Assembly: GCA_023417475.1 (NCBI GenBank)
Contig: JAEZFP010000048.1
Location: 1-64,000 of the forward strand
Reading direction: 5' to 3'
Origin: Bacillota bacterium
Lineage (GTDB): Bacteria; Bacillota; UBA4882; UBA8346
Length of the DNA: 64,000 bases
The notes beneath the pieces are model-generated. The model had not been told where the DNA came from, ran no database searches, and saw nothing but the letters and a program-made list of their open reading frames with translations. Shown one piece after another: positions 1 through 9,253 of the stretch. Made by a program: the position numbers and the translations under genes. The first letter of the stretch is position 1. Each line of letters starts with the position of its first letter.

Positions 1-277
1 CAGTCTCTTCTTAAAATTCTTTATTTGGTTACTATGGATGTGACGAAGTCCTGGACTCGCTCCGTCCTGGATTGGAAGTCCATTCTCGCACAACTTTCGA
101 TCCTCTTCGAGGATCGGTTAAACAAATATCTTTTTTAATTTTGCGGTTTACACAAAAATCTTGACACAACCATTATGGCTATTTTTTTACATACGCGCTA
201 TTATCGGATTCAGATAAGGCAAGTTTTATATTCGAAATTTTTATTACTCAAAGATGATGATACGAGGCGGTGATGAT
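1..277 (+). promoter_or_regulatory. Upstream region of the Wadjet operon
   Basis: No gene is seen here. A short hairpin (CGATCCTC, loop TTC, GAGGATCG at 98-116) may end an upstream transcript. A TTGACA hexamer at 161-166 could be a -35 box for jetA, but only a poor T-rich -10 lies 17 bases downstream, so the promoter call is weak. A GAGGCGG ribosome binding site at 264-270 sits seven bases before a TTG at 278, which decides the jetA start. Confidence 0.35.
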
Positions 278-1684
278 TTGAAGCTGTTTGACGTAGTTCC
301 AGGTAATTTCTTTTCGATTTTATCTTCTAGGAATCGAGAAATCTATTTTGATGCGCTAATGATTCTACATGAAATGTTCAAGTTTGAGTTGAACATACGT
401 GTGGACGACTATATTGCATCCTTGATTTCAATCTTAGAAGATCAAGCCTTTGAATTAGAGGAAGATGATGTGCTGCAGGAAAGCGGACTGACCTTAAGCG
501 GGAAAGCCAGAATAATATTAGATCGCTTTACCAAAACAGGCTGGGTTGATAAAGAGTTTTTGGATGGCTCTTTTATTGAAATTATCACGCCGCGCAGTTA
601 TGCAATTCCCGTCATGAAACTACTCAGCGAGTTGGGCAACAATGCCTTGCAAGAATATAACTCCTTGGTTTTTGCAACCTTTTCCGGATTAAAACAAGCC
701 AAGACGGAGAATGAATCGCATATGTATGAGGCTGTTTTATCCGCTAAAGCCAACACAGAACAATTACAATATGCATTGCGTTCGCTCTACCATGGAATAC
801 GGGGCTTTCTTAGAGGCATTGTGGAACAGCAAGATGTCAATCTACTCCTGCAGGATCACTTTGGTGAGTACAAAAGAATGTCGGATCGTATCTACCACCC
901 CATTAAGACAATGGACTCCGTCCATCGGTATATGGTTCCGATTCAAAGCTTACTAACTGATATTCTGGCGGACGAGACCCTGATGCAAACGATGCGTGAT
1001 CGCGCCATGAGCATAAAAAAGTATGAGGATGAAACGGAAGCCGACGCGGAAATCGTCAAAGCGATTGATTACATTCTGGATGCATATCAGGCAGTCGGCG
1101 ACCTTGTTAGCGAGATAGATCGAAAACACAGCACATATACCAAAAGTTCTATTGAAAAAATCCAATACCTGATGACCGCAGATCAATCCATTAAAGGCAA
1201 GCTTGCAGATCTGTTAAAAACATACGCAAGCATGACAGAAGGAAAACGTGATCAGCTTGCCGGGATTATGGAGAAAAACATTCGGATTAGCAGACAGGAG
1301 TTTTTTGACGCGCGGTCTTTATACCACAAAAACATCAAAAGCCGGCGCATTGACAGAGCTCCGCTCACCATAGAGCAGGATGATTCATTTGCCGAACTCG
1401 CAAAAGGGTATTTGCTGGAACAAATAAAAAACGGATATCCTGCCGCGAGGGTGCGCGCTTTTGTTGAAGGATTTTTTGCAGCGGGTACCAGTCGAGTGGA
1501 TGCAAAGCATATACCCATAACCGATGATGCCGATTTTATTTTGCTCATTCTGGCCGTGATCCGGCAAAATGACAGAGGGATGCCGTATACCGTTGAGATG
1601 AGGGAAGGGCAAGTCCGGCGGAACGGATATTTAATCCCTGATATGACAATCGTAAAAAAGGAGGCTGCAAACCTTGTGGAGTGA
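278..1684 (+). CDS. jetA: Wadjet anti-plasmid protein JetA
   Basis: JetA is the kleisin-like subunit of the Wadjet SMC complex, which recognises and cleaves foreign circular DNA. The protein is about 468 residues and mostly helical. It begins with the family-type N-terminus KLFDVVPGNFFSILSS. I place the start at TTG 278, seven bases after a GAGGCGG site. An ATG at 254 would add eight residues without a good ribosome site. The frame overlaps the jetB start by 11 bases, so translation is probably coupled. Gene order (jetA-B-C-D), protein sizes and tight overlaps all fit type I Wadjet. Family assignment is from recognition of the protein and its neighbours, not from a search. Confidence 0.9.
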   Translation: MKLFDVVPGNFFSILSSRNREIYFDALMILHEMFKFELNIRVDDYIASLISILEDQAFELEEDDVLQESGLTLSGKARIILDRFTKTGWVDKEFLDGSFIEIITPRSYAIPVMKLLSELGNNALQEYNSLVFATFSGLKQAKTENESHMYEAVLSAKANTEQLQYALRSLYHGIRGFLRGIVEQQDVNLLLQDHFGEYKRMSDRIYHPIKTMDSVHRYMVPIQSLLTDILADETLMQTMRDRAMSIKKYEDETEADAEIVKAIDYILDAYQAVGDLVSEIDRKHSTYTKSSIEKIQYLMTADQSIKGKLADLLKTYASMTEGKRDQLAGIMEKNIRISRQEFFDARSLYHKNIKSRRIDRAPLTIEQDDSFAELAKGYLLEQIKNGYPAARVRAFVEGFFAAGTSRVDAKHIPITDDADFILLILAVIRQNDRGMPYTVEMREGQVRRNGYLIPDMTIVKKEAANLVE

Positions 1685-2333
1685 GACTTTTGAAGCCTTG
1701 TCCAATTATGATAAGGGTGAATTTCGCAGGCTTGCCAACTACCTCCTGTCGCATACATATCTTGTTCGCGATGTGTACAAACCAGACAAACAGTGGACCG
1801 AACCAAACGGAGATTATCGAATGGTCAATCGGCTGTTTGATTGTATGCGCGACTACTTTTCTGTGTCTGGTTGGAAGCTGGAAAAGGATGATAACTATGG
1901 AGTTATCTCGCTTACTAACGAATATGATCACAACCGCTTGCGTATAGACCGTTTTACAACATTGTTCCTTTACACCTGCCGCTTGATATATGAAGAAGGA
2001 CGGGAGCAGGGGGACAATTTGCACATTGTACGAACTGATACAGGATCTATTGTGGAGAAAATGAGGACGCTGGGGCTTCTCAATAAAGGCAAAACAACGC
2101 AAAAGGAGCGGCTTGAAGCACAACGCGCCCTTTCCCATTTTAATATTATCCAAAAAACTGAAACCACAGCTTGGAGCGCCGACGGAAACGGTGTGTTAAT
2201 TTTCCCGTCCATCCTGTCCATTATTCCGAACCAAGGAATCAATGATATGATGGTAGAATTAGAAGAACTGCGAGCGGATGATACCGATATGGATACGGCA
2301 ATAGAATCCGAAGAACAGGAGGATTCGGAATGA
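1674..2333 (+). CDS. jetB: Wadjet protein JetB (DUF4194-type)
   Basis: JetB is the small winged-helix (KITE/MukE-like) accessory subunit of Wadjet, bridging the JetA kleisin and the JetC ATPase. The product is 219 residues, the usual size for the family, with an acidic C-terminal tail rich in Glu and Asp. It starts at a TTG preceded by AGGAGG about nine bases upstream, inside the 3' end of jetA. The stop overlaps the jetC ATG in an ATGA junction. No premature stop or frameshift is seen, so the gene looks functional. Confidence 0.88.
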   Translation: MWSETFEALSNYDKGEFRRLANYLLSHTYLVRDVYKPDKQWTEPNGDYRMVNRLFDCMRDYFSVSGWKLEKDDNYGVISLTNEYDHNRLRIDRFTTLFLYTCRLIYEEGREQGDNLHIVRTDTGSIVEKMRTLGLLNKGKTTQKERLEAQRALSHFNIIQKTETTAWSADGNGVLIFPSILSIIPNQGINDMMVELEELRADDTDMDTAIESEEQEDSE

Positions 2334-5300
2334 AAATCTTACGCAAACTCCTGCTGATTCATTGGCATTATTTTAATCATGAATTGATCGAATTCGGTCA
2401 ATTGAATTTTCTCACAGGAAAAAATGCTTCGGGAAAATCAACCATTATCGATGCCTTGCAATTGATATTGCTGGGCGATACAAGCGGCAGTTTCTTTAAT
2501 AAGGCAGCAAGCGGCCGGGGTAATCGTACATTAAAAGGCTATCTCATGGGTGAATTGGGCGATGATGAGGATTCTGGATTTCGTTATCTTCGAAGTGGCA
2601 GATTTACAAGCTATATTGTGTTGGAGTTCTACGATAAAGAAAAGAAAAAGGCTTTTACTGTAGGTTGCTGCTTTGATACATATTCAGAAAACGACACACA
2701 AAAATTGTTCTTCCTTTATAATGGCGAGATGCATAATCATGGATTCCTGCGTGGAAATACGCCAATGGATATTACTGCGTTGCGGACTTTTCTCAAAGAG
2801 CGCTATACCGGTCATTATGAGACAACCGATGTGGGAAGAGATTTCCGAACCAAACTATACGGCAAGCTTGGCGGTTTACGTGATCGCTTTGCAGGTCTTC
2901 TGAAAAAAGCGGTATCTTTTAATCCGGATGTGGATATTCAGAAGTTCATTTCTGACTTTGTTTGTGATACGCAACAAGCTGTTGATGTGAGCCATATGCA
3001 AGAAAACATCAGAAGCTATAAGCGGCTTGAAGGGGAAGCCGCTGTTCTCAAAGAGAGAATTTCGTTGCTGGACAAAATTGTGAGTGTACACCAAAGCTAT
3101 ACCACGCAGAGAAGTAATGAACGGTTGTATTCTTATTTAATTGATCGTGCATCCGCAGATATGAAAAGCGCCGAGCTGGATTTAGCTTTGGCAGGCGCTA
3201 AAAAAGTCGAGGGGCAACTTGCTGCATTGAAAACGAAAATAGCGGATGCGGTTATTCGTCTTGCAAAACTTCGTGAGCAACGAGACACATTAAAGTCCCA
3301 GCTATTAAATGACAGTGCTGCGCAAGCATTAGATACAATTGACCGGCAGATTGCTGAAAAAGAGGTCCAAATCCGTACCCTTCAAATGGAATATGAAAAG
3401 ACGCTGGATATCCTTTCGTCACGTATTTCTGCATGGCGAAAACACACCGAGGTAATGCTCCAAAAAGTCGAGGCGGCAAAAACAGGCTTAATGCAACAGG
3501 GTGTTGCATCCCGCATCAGTGACATTTGCGCGGAAGGGCGCACCTTTCTCGAAAGTAGTAGATCCTTGTTAAAAATGGACGCGGAAGCCGTGGTGAAGGT
3601 TGGGGAAGCCGGGCTGGCTGATTATTCTGCTGCCGCTGATAGTCTGAAACGGCACTCCATCGAATTAGCGGCGCGCTTGCGCGATGAACAAGAAACTCTG
3701 GCAAAGCAACGCTCAGAACTCATGGCCGAGCAGCAATCACTTGAAAAGGGGATTTATCGTTTCCCGCCGGATGCACTTGATTTGAAAGCAGCGGTGATTT
3801 CCCGCCTTCGCATAATTGCCAAGCAGGATGTCAATGTACGCATTGTCGCAGAAGCCGCCGAAATAAAAAATGACCGCTGGCGCAATGCCATTGAAGGATA
3901 CCTCAATACTCAAAAGTTTTATATCATTGTGCCGCAGGAACATTTTACAGCGGCTCTGCGTGTCTACGATTCAATTAAGCGCCAGCAAGCTATCTATGGC
4001 ACAGGAATTGTCGATATTGAAAAACTAAGACGCTTAAACCCTGCGGCAGACACAGGGAGCCTGGCGGAAGAGATTGAAACAGCCGACTCAGATGTAAAAA
4101 TTTTCTTAGACTACACCTTAGGGCGAGTTCAAAAGTGCGAAAGCGTGGGAGAACTGCGACGTTTTCGCACTTCGGTGACCGACGAAGGAATGCTGTATCA
4201 AAACTTTGTTGTCAGAGCAATGAATCCGGAACGCTGGGCAAAGCCGGCCATTGGTCAAGGCGCTATTCAAAGAAGGCTTGACGCCGTTAAACGAGAGATT
4301 AACTTATTGACTGAGCGAGTCGCGGTTTGCGCCGGCATAAAAATCGGACTTGATTACACCGGCGGACTGACTTTACTGAGTAATACTGAAATAGAGTACG
4401 CTGTTTCTGCTGCAAGGAACGTATCTTCTATTCCAGCGCTCGAATTGGATTTGTCCACTCTGCGAAAAAGCCGTGAAGCAATTGACACAAGCGCCATAGA
4501 TTCTCTGAAAAACCGTATTGCGGCGCTGGATAAAAGCATTTCAGAACAAGATCAGCTGTTGCGTCAAGATTCGGAAACCAGCGGAAAGCTTGAAGAAACG
4601 CTGCGCCGTTTACAGGATGAAACAATTCCAAAACTTACGAAGGAACTGAAAGAGAAGGAAGCAGATATTGCAGCCGGGTACAGTGAGGATTGGATCCGAG
4701 AAACAGGCGCTCCTAGATATGAACGGGAATTATCGTCAAGAAAAAAAGCTGATCATATCGCAGACGCTTTTCCAAGGGAACGAAGTAGAGCCAAAAACGC
4801 AAAAGATGATGCATGGGAAAGAATAGTGGAACTGCGACGCATATATAATAAAGAATATAAAATGGGCTTTGACATCAAGGCAGAAAGCAATGATGTCTAT
4901 GATGATGCTTGGCTCGAACTCACCGATAATAAGCTGCCTGATTATTTGACCAGAATCACAGATGCACGCTCAAAAGCTTTTGAGCAATTTCAGGAAGACT
5001 TCCTGAGCCGCTTGCAAAATAATATCAACAATGCTAGGCGCCAAATTGACGACATAAATAGTGCGATAAAGGGAGCTTATTTTGGTGAGGATGAATTTCG
5101 GTTTCGCATGATTCCAAAACCGGAGTACAAGCGTTATTATGACATGATTGTCGATGAAATGCTTCTGCAAGGCGGATACAATCTACTTTCAGGACAATTT
5201 AATGCAAAGTATAAGGAGGAAATCGAGGATTTATTCGCAATCATAACCAATGAAGACGGAGTGGGCGGCTCACAGGGAAGCTCTGAATACGAAAAGCGTG

Positions 5301-5728
5301 TTCATGAATTCACCGATTATCGAACGTATTTGGTCTTTGACCTTGAGGTTGTAGGACCGGATGGCGTACCCCAACGGTTATCCAAAACACTTGGTAAAAA
5401 ATCCGGCGGTGAGACACAGACTCCATTTTACATTGCTGTCCTGGCCTCTTTCGCTCAACTATACCGCGCTGGAAGAGAAAAAAGCTATAGGACATCTCGG
5501 CTTATTATTTTTGACGAGGCCTTTTCTAAAATGGATGGCGAACGAATCGTCAGGAGTATTGAATTGCTGCGGAAGTTTGAGTTTCAAGTCATTTTATCCG
5601 CCCCACCTGATAAGATAGGCGATATCGCAACGCTTGTAGACAGGAACCTCTGTGTTTTAAGGAACGGCAAGCACACTTGCATCCGGAGTTTTGATCCCAA
5701 ACAAGTCGAGGAAATCATCTATGAGTAG
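2330..5728 (+). CDS. jetC: Wadjet SMC-like ATPase JetC
   Basis: JetC is the SMC/MukB-like motor of Wadjet; it uses ATP to extrude DNA loops before cleavage. The 1132-residue protein has a Walker A motif (TGKNASGKST, residues 29-38), long charged coiled-coil arms with a central hinge-like section around residues 480-620, an ABC signature region (KKSGGETQTPF, about residue 1020) and a Walker B segment (RLIIFDEAFSKMD, about 1058). All ATPase motifs are intact. The ATG overlaps the jetB stop (ATGA) and the last codons overlap the jetD start by 8 bases, so all four subunits are probably made from one message. Confidence 0.93.
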   Translation: MKILRKLLLIHWHYFNHELIEFGQLNFLTGKNASGKSTIIDALQLILLGDTSGSFFNKAASGRGNRTLKGYLMGELGDDEDSGFRYLRSGRFTSYIVLEFYDKEKKKAFTVGCCFDTYSENDTQKLFFLYNGEMHNHGFLRGNTPMDITALRTFLKERYTGHYETTDVGRDFRTKLYGKLGGLRDRFAGLLKKAVSFNPDVDIQKFISDFVCDTQQAVDVSHMQENIRSYKRLEGEAAVLKERISLLDKIVSVHQSYTTQRSNERLYSYLIDRASADMKSAELDLALAGAKKVEGQLAALKTKIADAVIRLAKLREQRDTLKSQLLNDSAAQALDTIDRQIAEKEVQIRTLQMEYEKTLDILSSRISAWRKHTEVMLQKVEAAKTGLMQQGVASRISDICAEGRTFLESSRSLLKMDAEAVVKVGEAGLADYSAAADSLKRHSIELAARLRDEQETLAKQRSELMAEQQSLEKGIYRFPPDALDLKAAVISRLRIIAKQDVNVRIVAEAAEIKNDRWRNAIEGYLNTQKFYIIVPQEHFTAALRVYDSIKRQQAIYGTGIVDIEKLRRLNPAADTGSLAEEIETADSDVKIFLDYTLGRVQKCESVGELRRFRTSVTDEGMLYQNFVVRAMNPERWAKPAIGQGAIQRRLDAVKREINLLTERVAVCAGIKIGLDYTGGLTLLSNTEIEYAVSAARNVSSIPALELDLSTLRKSREAIDTSAIDSLKNRIAALDKSISEQDQLLRQDSETSGKLEETLRRLQDETIPKLTKELKEKEADIAAGYSEDWIRETGAPRYERELSSRKKADHIADAFPRERSRAKNAKDDAWERIVELRRIYNKEYKMGFDIKAESNDVYDDAWLELTDNKLPDYLTRITDARSKAFEQFQEDFLSRLQNNINNARRQIDDINSAIKGAYFGEDEFRFRMIPKPEYKRYYDMIVDEMLLQGGYNLLSGQFNAKYKEEIEDLFAIITNEDGVGGSQGSSEYEKRVHEFTDYRTYLVFDLEVVGPDGVPQRLSKTLGKKSGGETQTPFYIAVLASFAQLYRAGREKSYRTSRLIIFDEAFSKMDGERIVRSIELLRKFEFQVILSAPPDKIGDIATLVDRNLCVLRNGKHTCIRSFDPKQVEEIIYE

Positions 5729-6977
5729 TACAATTCAGAAAAAAATACTCTCGGCGTTATTGGACAAATATGAGCGCAGCAGCTTCTTCACAGACAAAAA
5801 GCAACCGACACGCAGAATCCTGCTAAAATTCTACGACAGTGGAAAAAGTGATTTCCCTTATTATGATATTGAGCAAAGCGAGCGGAGAATTTCTGTAAAC
5901 CGGGCGGTAACAGAGTTGTCCGAATTGGATTTGATATCCTTTGAGTGGATGAAAGGTGAACGAGATCACATCATTGCGAAGGTTTGGCTGAACACAGATA
6001 AAATGGAATTCGCTTATAAAATTGCCGGGCGCAAACCGAAGAGTGATGTTGTCGATGAAATCTGCCTGGAGATTCTGGATATGCATGAACAGGTATCTTC
6101 TCCGTGGTTTAAGAATTTTTTCCATGATGCTTATACTGTGATTTCCCAAAAACGCAGCATGGTCACCTCTATCCCTAACGACAAAACGGAGCGAAATCAC
6201 TTATTCCAAGCTATATGTGCGATAGATAAGATGACTGGTCCGGAAATCACCGAAAGAGTATTCTCACTACAGTGTTTTGGAGATTCAAAGAAATTTGAGA
6301 AGGCAACAAGATCCCGTATCATAAGTATTTTAAGAAAATATCTGGAGTGTGATGATGATACCCGCGATGAGGATATACTTCGTCAGGTCGGGATCGTCAA
6401 ATATCCTGAGCAATTTGAATTCTGTGGAAAGGTCAGTTTGATAATTGAAGATGAAGTGGTTGACTTTGCTCCTCTTCGTTTTGGCGGCAGCCTCAGTATA
6501 TCCGATTTATTAAGGGGAAATTTGGTGATATCACCGTATGTAAAACGGATATTGAGCATTGAAAACCGAGCAAATTACATTGAATATATACAAAAAAGCA
6601 TGGTGGATGATGAACTTGTTCTTTACCACGCGGGACAGTATAGCCCCTCTAAAAAACATTTTTTTCTCGCCATCAGCGAAAAGATGCCGGAAGGCTGCAC
6701 TTGGGCACATTGGAGTGATATCGATTACGGAGGATTTAGCATGTTAGCACGTTTAAGACGCGAAATTCGAAAAGAAATCAAACCTTTTCGGATGAATACC
6801 TCCGAACTAGTAAATTATAAACACTTGACTGCCCCGATAACAGAGCAATATGCCGAAAAACTAAAGCTATTGACCGCAAAGCATGAATTGTTGGATTGTT
6901 ATGATTGTATTAATTATTTAATTGCAAATAAAATTCGCTTGGAGCAAGAATCTATGCTAGTTGAATTAGAAAATTAG
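5721..6977 (+). CDS. jetD: Wadjet nuclease subunit JetD
   Basis: JetD is the topoisomerase VI/Spo11-like Toprim nuclease that cuts the captured plasmid. I use the ATG at 5721, which overlaps the jetC stop (418 residues); an in-frame upstream start at 5691 would lie deep in jetC. The N-terminal half is winged-helix-like (DUF3322 type). The C-terminal half carries the Toprim acidic residues: a Glu in SIENRANY (about residue 279) and the DxD motif in HWSDIDYGGF (about residue 332). Catalytic residues are therefore present and the system looks complete. No promoter is seen between jetC and jetD. Confidence 0.9.
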   Translation: MSSTIQKKILSALLDKYERSSFFTDKKQPTRRILLKFYDSGKSDFPYYDIEQSERRISVNRAVTELSELDLISFEWMKGERDHIIAKVWLNTDKMEFAYKIAGRKPKSDVVDEICLEILDMHEQVSSPWFKNFFHDAYTVISQKRSMVTSIPNDKTERNHLFQAICAIDKMTGPEITERVFSLQCFGDSKKFEKATRSRIISILRKYLECDDDTRDEDILRQVGIVKYPEQFEFCGKVSLIIEDEVVDFAPLRFGGSLSISDLLRGNLVISPYVKRILSIENRANYIEYIQKSMVDDELVLYHAGQYSPSKKHFFLAISEKMPEGCTWAHWSDIDYGGFSMLARLRREIRKEIKPFRMNTSELVNYKHLTAPITEQYAEKLKLLTAKHELLDCYDCINYLIANKIRLEQESMLVELEN

Positions 6978-7047
6978 TTATCATTTATCATAAATAAGGC
7001 CTGTATTTGCATATGCTTATTGAGATTGTGTGTAAGGGGCAATAAGC

Positions 7048-7272
7048 ATGAATACTGAACAAGAGAATAAAAACAGAAATATCATGGCTTTATTGTGCAG
7101 CGAAACCTGGTCAAATAGTGCTTGCTGTGGCTATGTACTATTTGCCGCCAAGTCATTAGGTTATTCTAAGGAGCAGATAAGTGAACTTATATCCTCAATT
7201 AATGATGCGTTCGGGAATCACTCGGTTGAGGAAGCGAAACGCAAGTATGAACATAGTTCTGGAACCTTTTAG
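7048..7272 (+). CDS. Small conserved-looking hypothetical protein
   Basis: A 74-residue product with ATG start and an AAGGGG ribosome site about seven bases upstream. It is soluble and helical, with a Cys pair (SACCGYVLFAAKSLGY) in the middle and no membrane segment or signal peptide. It lies 70 bases after jetD on the same strand and could be co-transcribed with Wadjet, but nothing in the sequence ties it to that function. I do not recognise the family. The ribosome site and the protein-like composition are the only support. Confidence 0.6.
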   Translation: MNTEQENKNRNIMALLCSETWSNSACCGYVLFAAKSLGYSKEQISELISSINDAFGNHSVEEAKRKYEHSSGTF

Positions 7273-7936
7273 AACATCGTGAATTTATAGAGAGCGGTTC
7301 GCTGATCTTGGCTAAATGCTTAATAATGTACAACGATTTGCCAAATGCTAAACGAGTTTGATTCACAGAGTACGCATTGTATCAATATGGGAAAGATTTG
7401 TTACTAGAGACGGATAGCATCCAACCCCACTGGCAATATTGACTTATTCTCGAGAACGGATAAAAACTGTAATGATACTGTGGACATGTTCCTCGAAAGA
7501 AAACATTCAAAACTGTCATTTATAGATCCGTATTGCGTTTCTATCAGATGACACGTTGAGTGTGGCACGATGATAAAGTCTAAAGAATATGATATTTTAT
7601 CACAGACCATTACGTTAGCCTAGATGTGTTTTCTTTTAAGTTGTTATGTTAACACGATGCATGTGGATTGTGTGGCGAAGATCTCGAAACGATAAGGGTG
7701 TACGGGGTCAGAATAGGTGAGTTTGAGTGGTATGTGGATACCATAAACAACAGCACCGGCTGGAATGAGTGGGAGAAAACCCCGGCCGGTTTGATAAATA
7801 CGCATGTGCATACTGCTAGTATAATAAATGTGATAGTATGTTATAATAAGATTCTTGGTTAACTACATCAATAAAAATGGAGTGGGTTTTTAAGAATCAA
7901 TTATCACGAAAAATATAAAATTAAGGACGTGTTTTT
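7273..7936. other. Intergenic region without a supported gene
   Basis: About 660 AT-rich bases. An open frame at 7668-7862 would give 64 residues (starting MCGEDLETIRVYG) but has no clear ribosome site, and no family is recognised; it may be a gene remnant. The last bases hold AAGGACG at 7923-7929, the ribosome site of the next gene. Confidence 0.4.
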
Positions 7937-8446
7937 TTGGAAAAGTGGGAATACAAAACGATTAATATTGAAGTTAATAAAACGAAGGAAGGAAAACCTG
8001 ATAGCAATAATTTTAATATGGTGATTAACCAACTCGGTAATGTGGGGTGGGAATTGGTATCTTGCGTTACTTTTAATCAAGAGCAGGATTACACCCGAGA
8101 GCTTATCGCAGTTTTAAAAAGAAAAATTAATAGTGGTTTGAAAGAGCTTCCTGACCAATCCGCAAATATTGAGGGCAAAGCTTACGGCAATCGTGGGAAG
8201 GGAGCCCGAACTTATGATAAAGCACCGCGCTCCTTCGAGACGAGCCCCAAATATTCAGAGGAAGGTCATGGATATAAAGGGAAGAGTCCAGGTTATGCCG
8301 GAAAATCTTCGGGATATAAGGGCAAGAATTCCGGTTATGCGGGAACAGATTCTGGACATCCGGCCAAAAATTCCTGGGATGCAAAGAAAGGCACCGGTTA
8401 TAAAGGAAAGAGTTCGGCCAATGCCGGGAAAAAGTTCGAGAAATAA
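7937..8446 (+). CDS. DUF4177-like protein with low-complexity Gly/Lys/Tyr/Ser tail
   Basis: A 169-residue product starting at TTG 7937 after an AAGGACG site. Residues 1-60 (start MEKWEYKTINIEV, core LGNVGWELVSCVTF) match the pattern of DUF4177 domains, small beta-alpha proteins of unknown role. From about residue 95 the chain becomes a repetitive basic tail built from alternating GYKGKS and GYAGKS-like hexads (GHGYKGKSPGYAGKSSGYKG and variants). Such Gly/Tyr/Lys tails are disordered and can bind nucleic acid or drive condensation; that role is inference. Two terminator hairpins follow, so it is probably a single-gene unit. Confidence 0.7.
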   Translation: MEKWEYKTINIEVNKTKEGKPDSNNFNMVINQLGNVGWELVSCVTFNQEQDYTRELIAVLKRKINSGLKELPDQSANIEGKAYGNRGKGARTYDKAPRSFETSPKYSEEGHGYKGKSPGYAGKSSGYKGKNSGYAGTDSGHPAKNSWDAKKGTGYKGKSSANAGKKFEK

Positions 8447-8556
8447 GCTAATTGATCAGGAATGAGTCACTTATGATACGATAAATAATTGTAATGGTTG
8501 GACCAGTAATGATGTTTCTTTAAAATGGGTTCAATTCCTTTCAAGTCAATCAAAAA

Positions 8557-8596
8557 TAAAAAGTACTCGTCCAGAATGGATGAGTACTTTTTGTTT
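8557..8596 (+). terminator. Rho-independent terminator
   Basis: A stem of GTACTCGTCC (8562-8571) and GGATGAGTAC (8579-8588) with one G-U type pair is flanked by A and T runs (AAAAA before, TTTTT after). It lies 110 bases after the DUF4177-like gene and could end its transcript. Confidence 0.8.
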
Positions 8597-8649
8597 TCGG
8601 AAGAGTAAAGGGAAAAGGGTAAAGAGAAAAGTTGATATAAATCTAATAT

Positions 8650-8676
8650 AGACTCGCAGATTGGCGAGTTTTTTGT
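8650..8676 (+). terminator. Second rho-independent terminator
   Basis: A short stem ACTCGC (8652-8657) and GCGAGT (8664-8669) is followed by a run of six Ts. It sits about 60 bases after the previous terminator, giving a tandem stop before the nuclease-helicase pair. Confidence 0.65.
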
Positions 8677-9253
8677 GTAACAGAAAAGAAGCCGTTCCCC
8701 GACAATTTAAGAGAAATATTGAGAGGGTTTATCTTTACTCCTTTACATTGCTTTTCAAAAGCTCATTATATTCTTGCTCGGTAATCGGAGCAGTCTGTTT
8801 AAAAAATCGGAAGAGCAACTACGTAATTTAGAGGGATTATATTAAATTGTGGCATTCATCATTGTTGGAATAATTAAACATTTAAGAATAAATCCATTTC
8901 ATAACAAAACAAAATGGTTTTGATTTTTTGAAAGGTTTTTATATAAATAATCACTTATGTAGGATTTTTTGGATATATGTGGAATAGTGTTATGGAGAAT
9001 CTATTCTATAAGATACTATGTGTCTTTAGCCGTTCCTGAGGATGGAATGGTTGCAGTCAAACCTTTCATTCTGTTTTGGTGCAGGTTTTCCGTGCTGAAT
9101 TGTGCATTCGTGAAATGAATTTCGGCTCGGGCTTCTATCGTTAAGCGCTTTATCCCTTCTGTAAACCATTTGTTACAACCTCGATTGAAAAAGATATCAG
9201 GCTCGTTAGAAGATTTTGAGAGGGGATGATAAACGCAATTTTTCTGCGCTGTA
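8677..9253. other. Intergenic region with possible gene remnants
   Basis: No supported gene. On the minus strand around 8740-8805 a short frame reads like a protein C-terminus (QTAPITEQEYNELLKSN then KE and a stop), with no start or body: possibly a relic. The stretch 9015-9230 is visibly less AT-rich than its surroundings and is open on the minus strand, but no family is recognised and it runs into the next gene. Confidence 0.35.

Noticed and set aside
7668..7862. A 64-residue plus-strand frame
   Set aside because: No ribosome site and no family recognised; recorded only as possible remnant.
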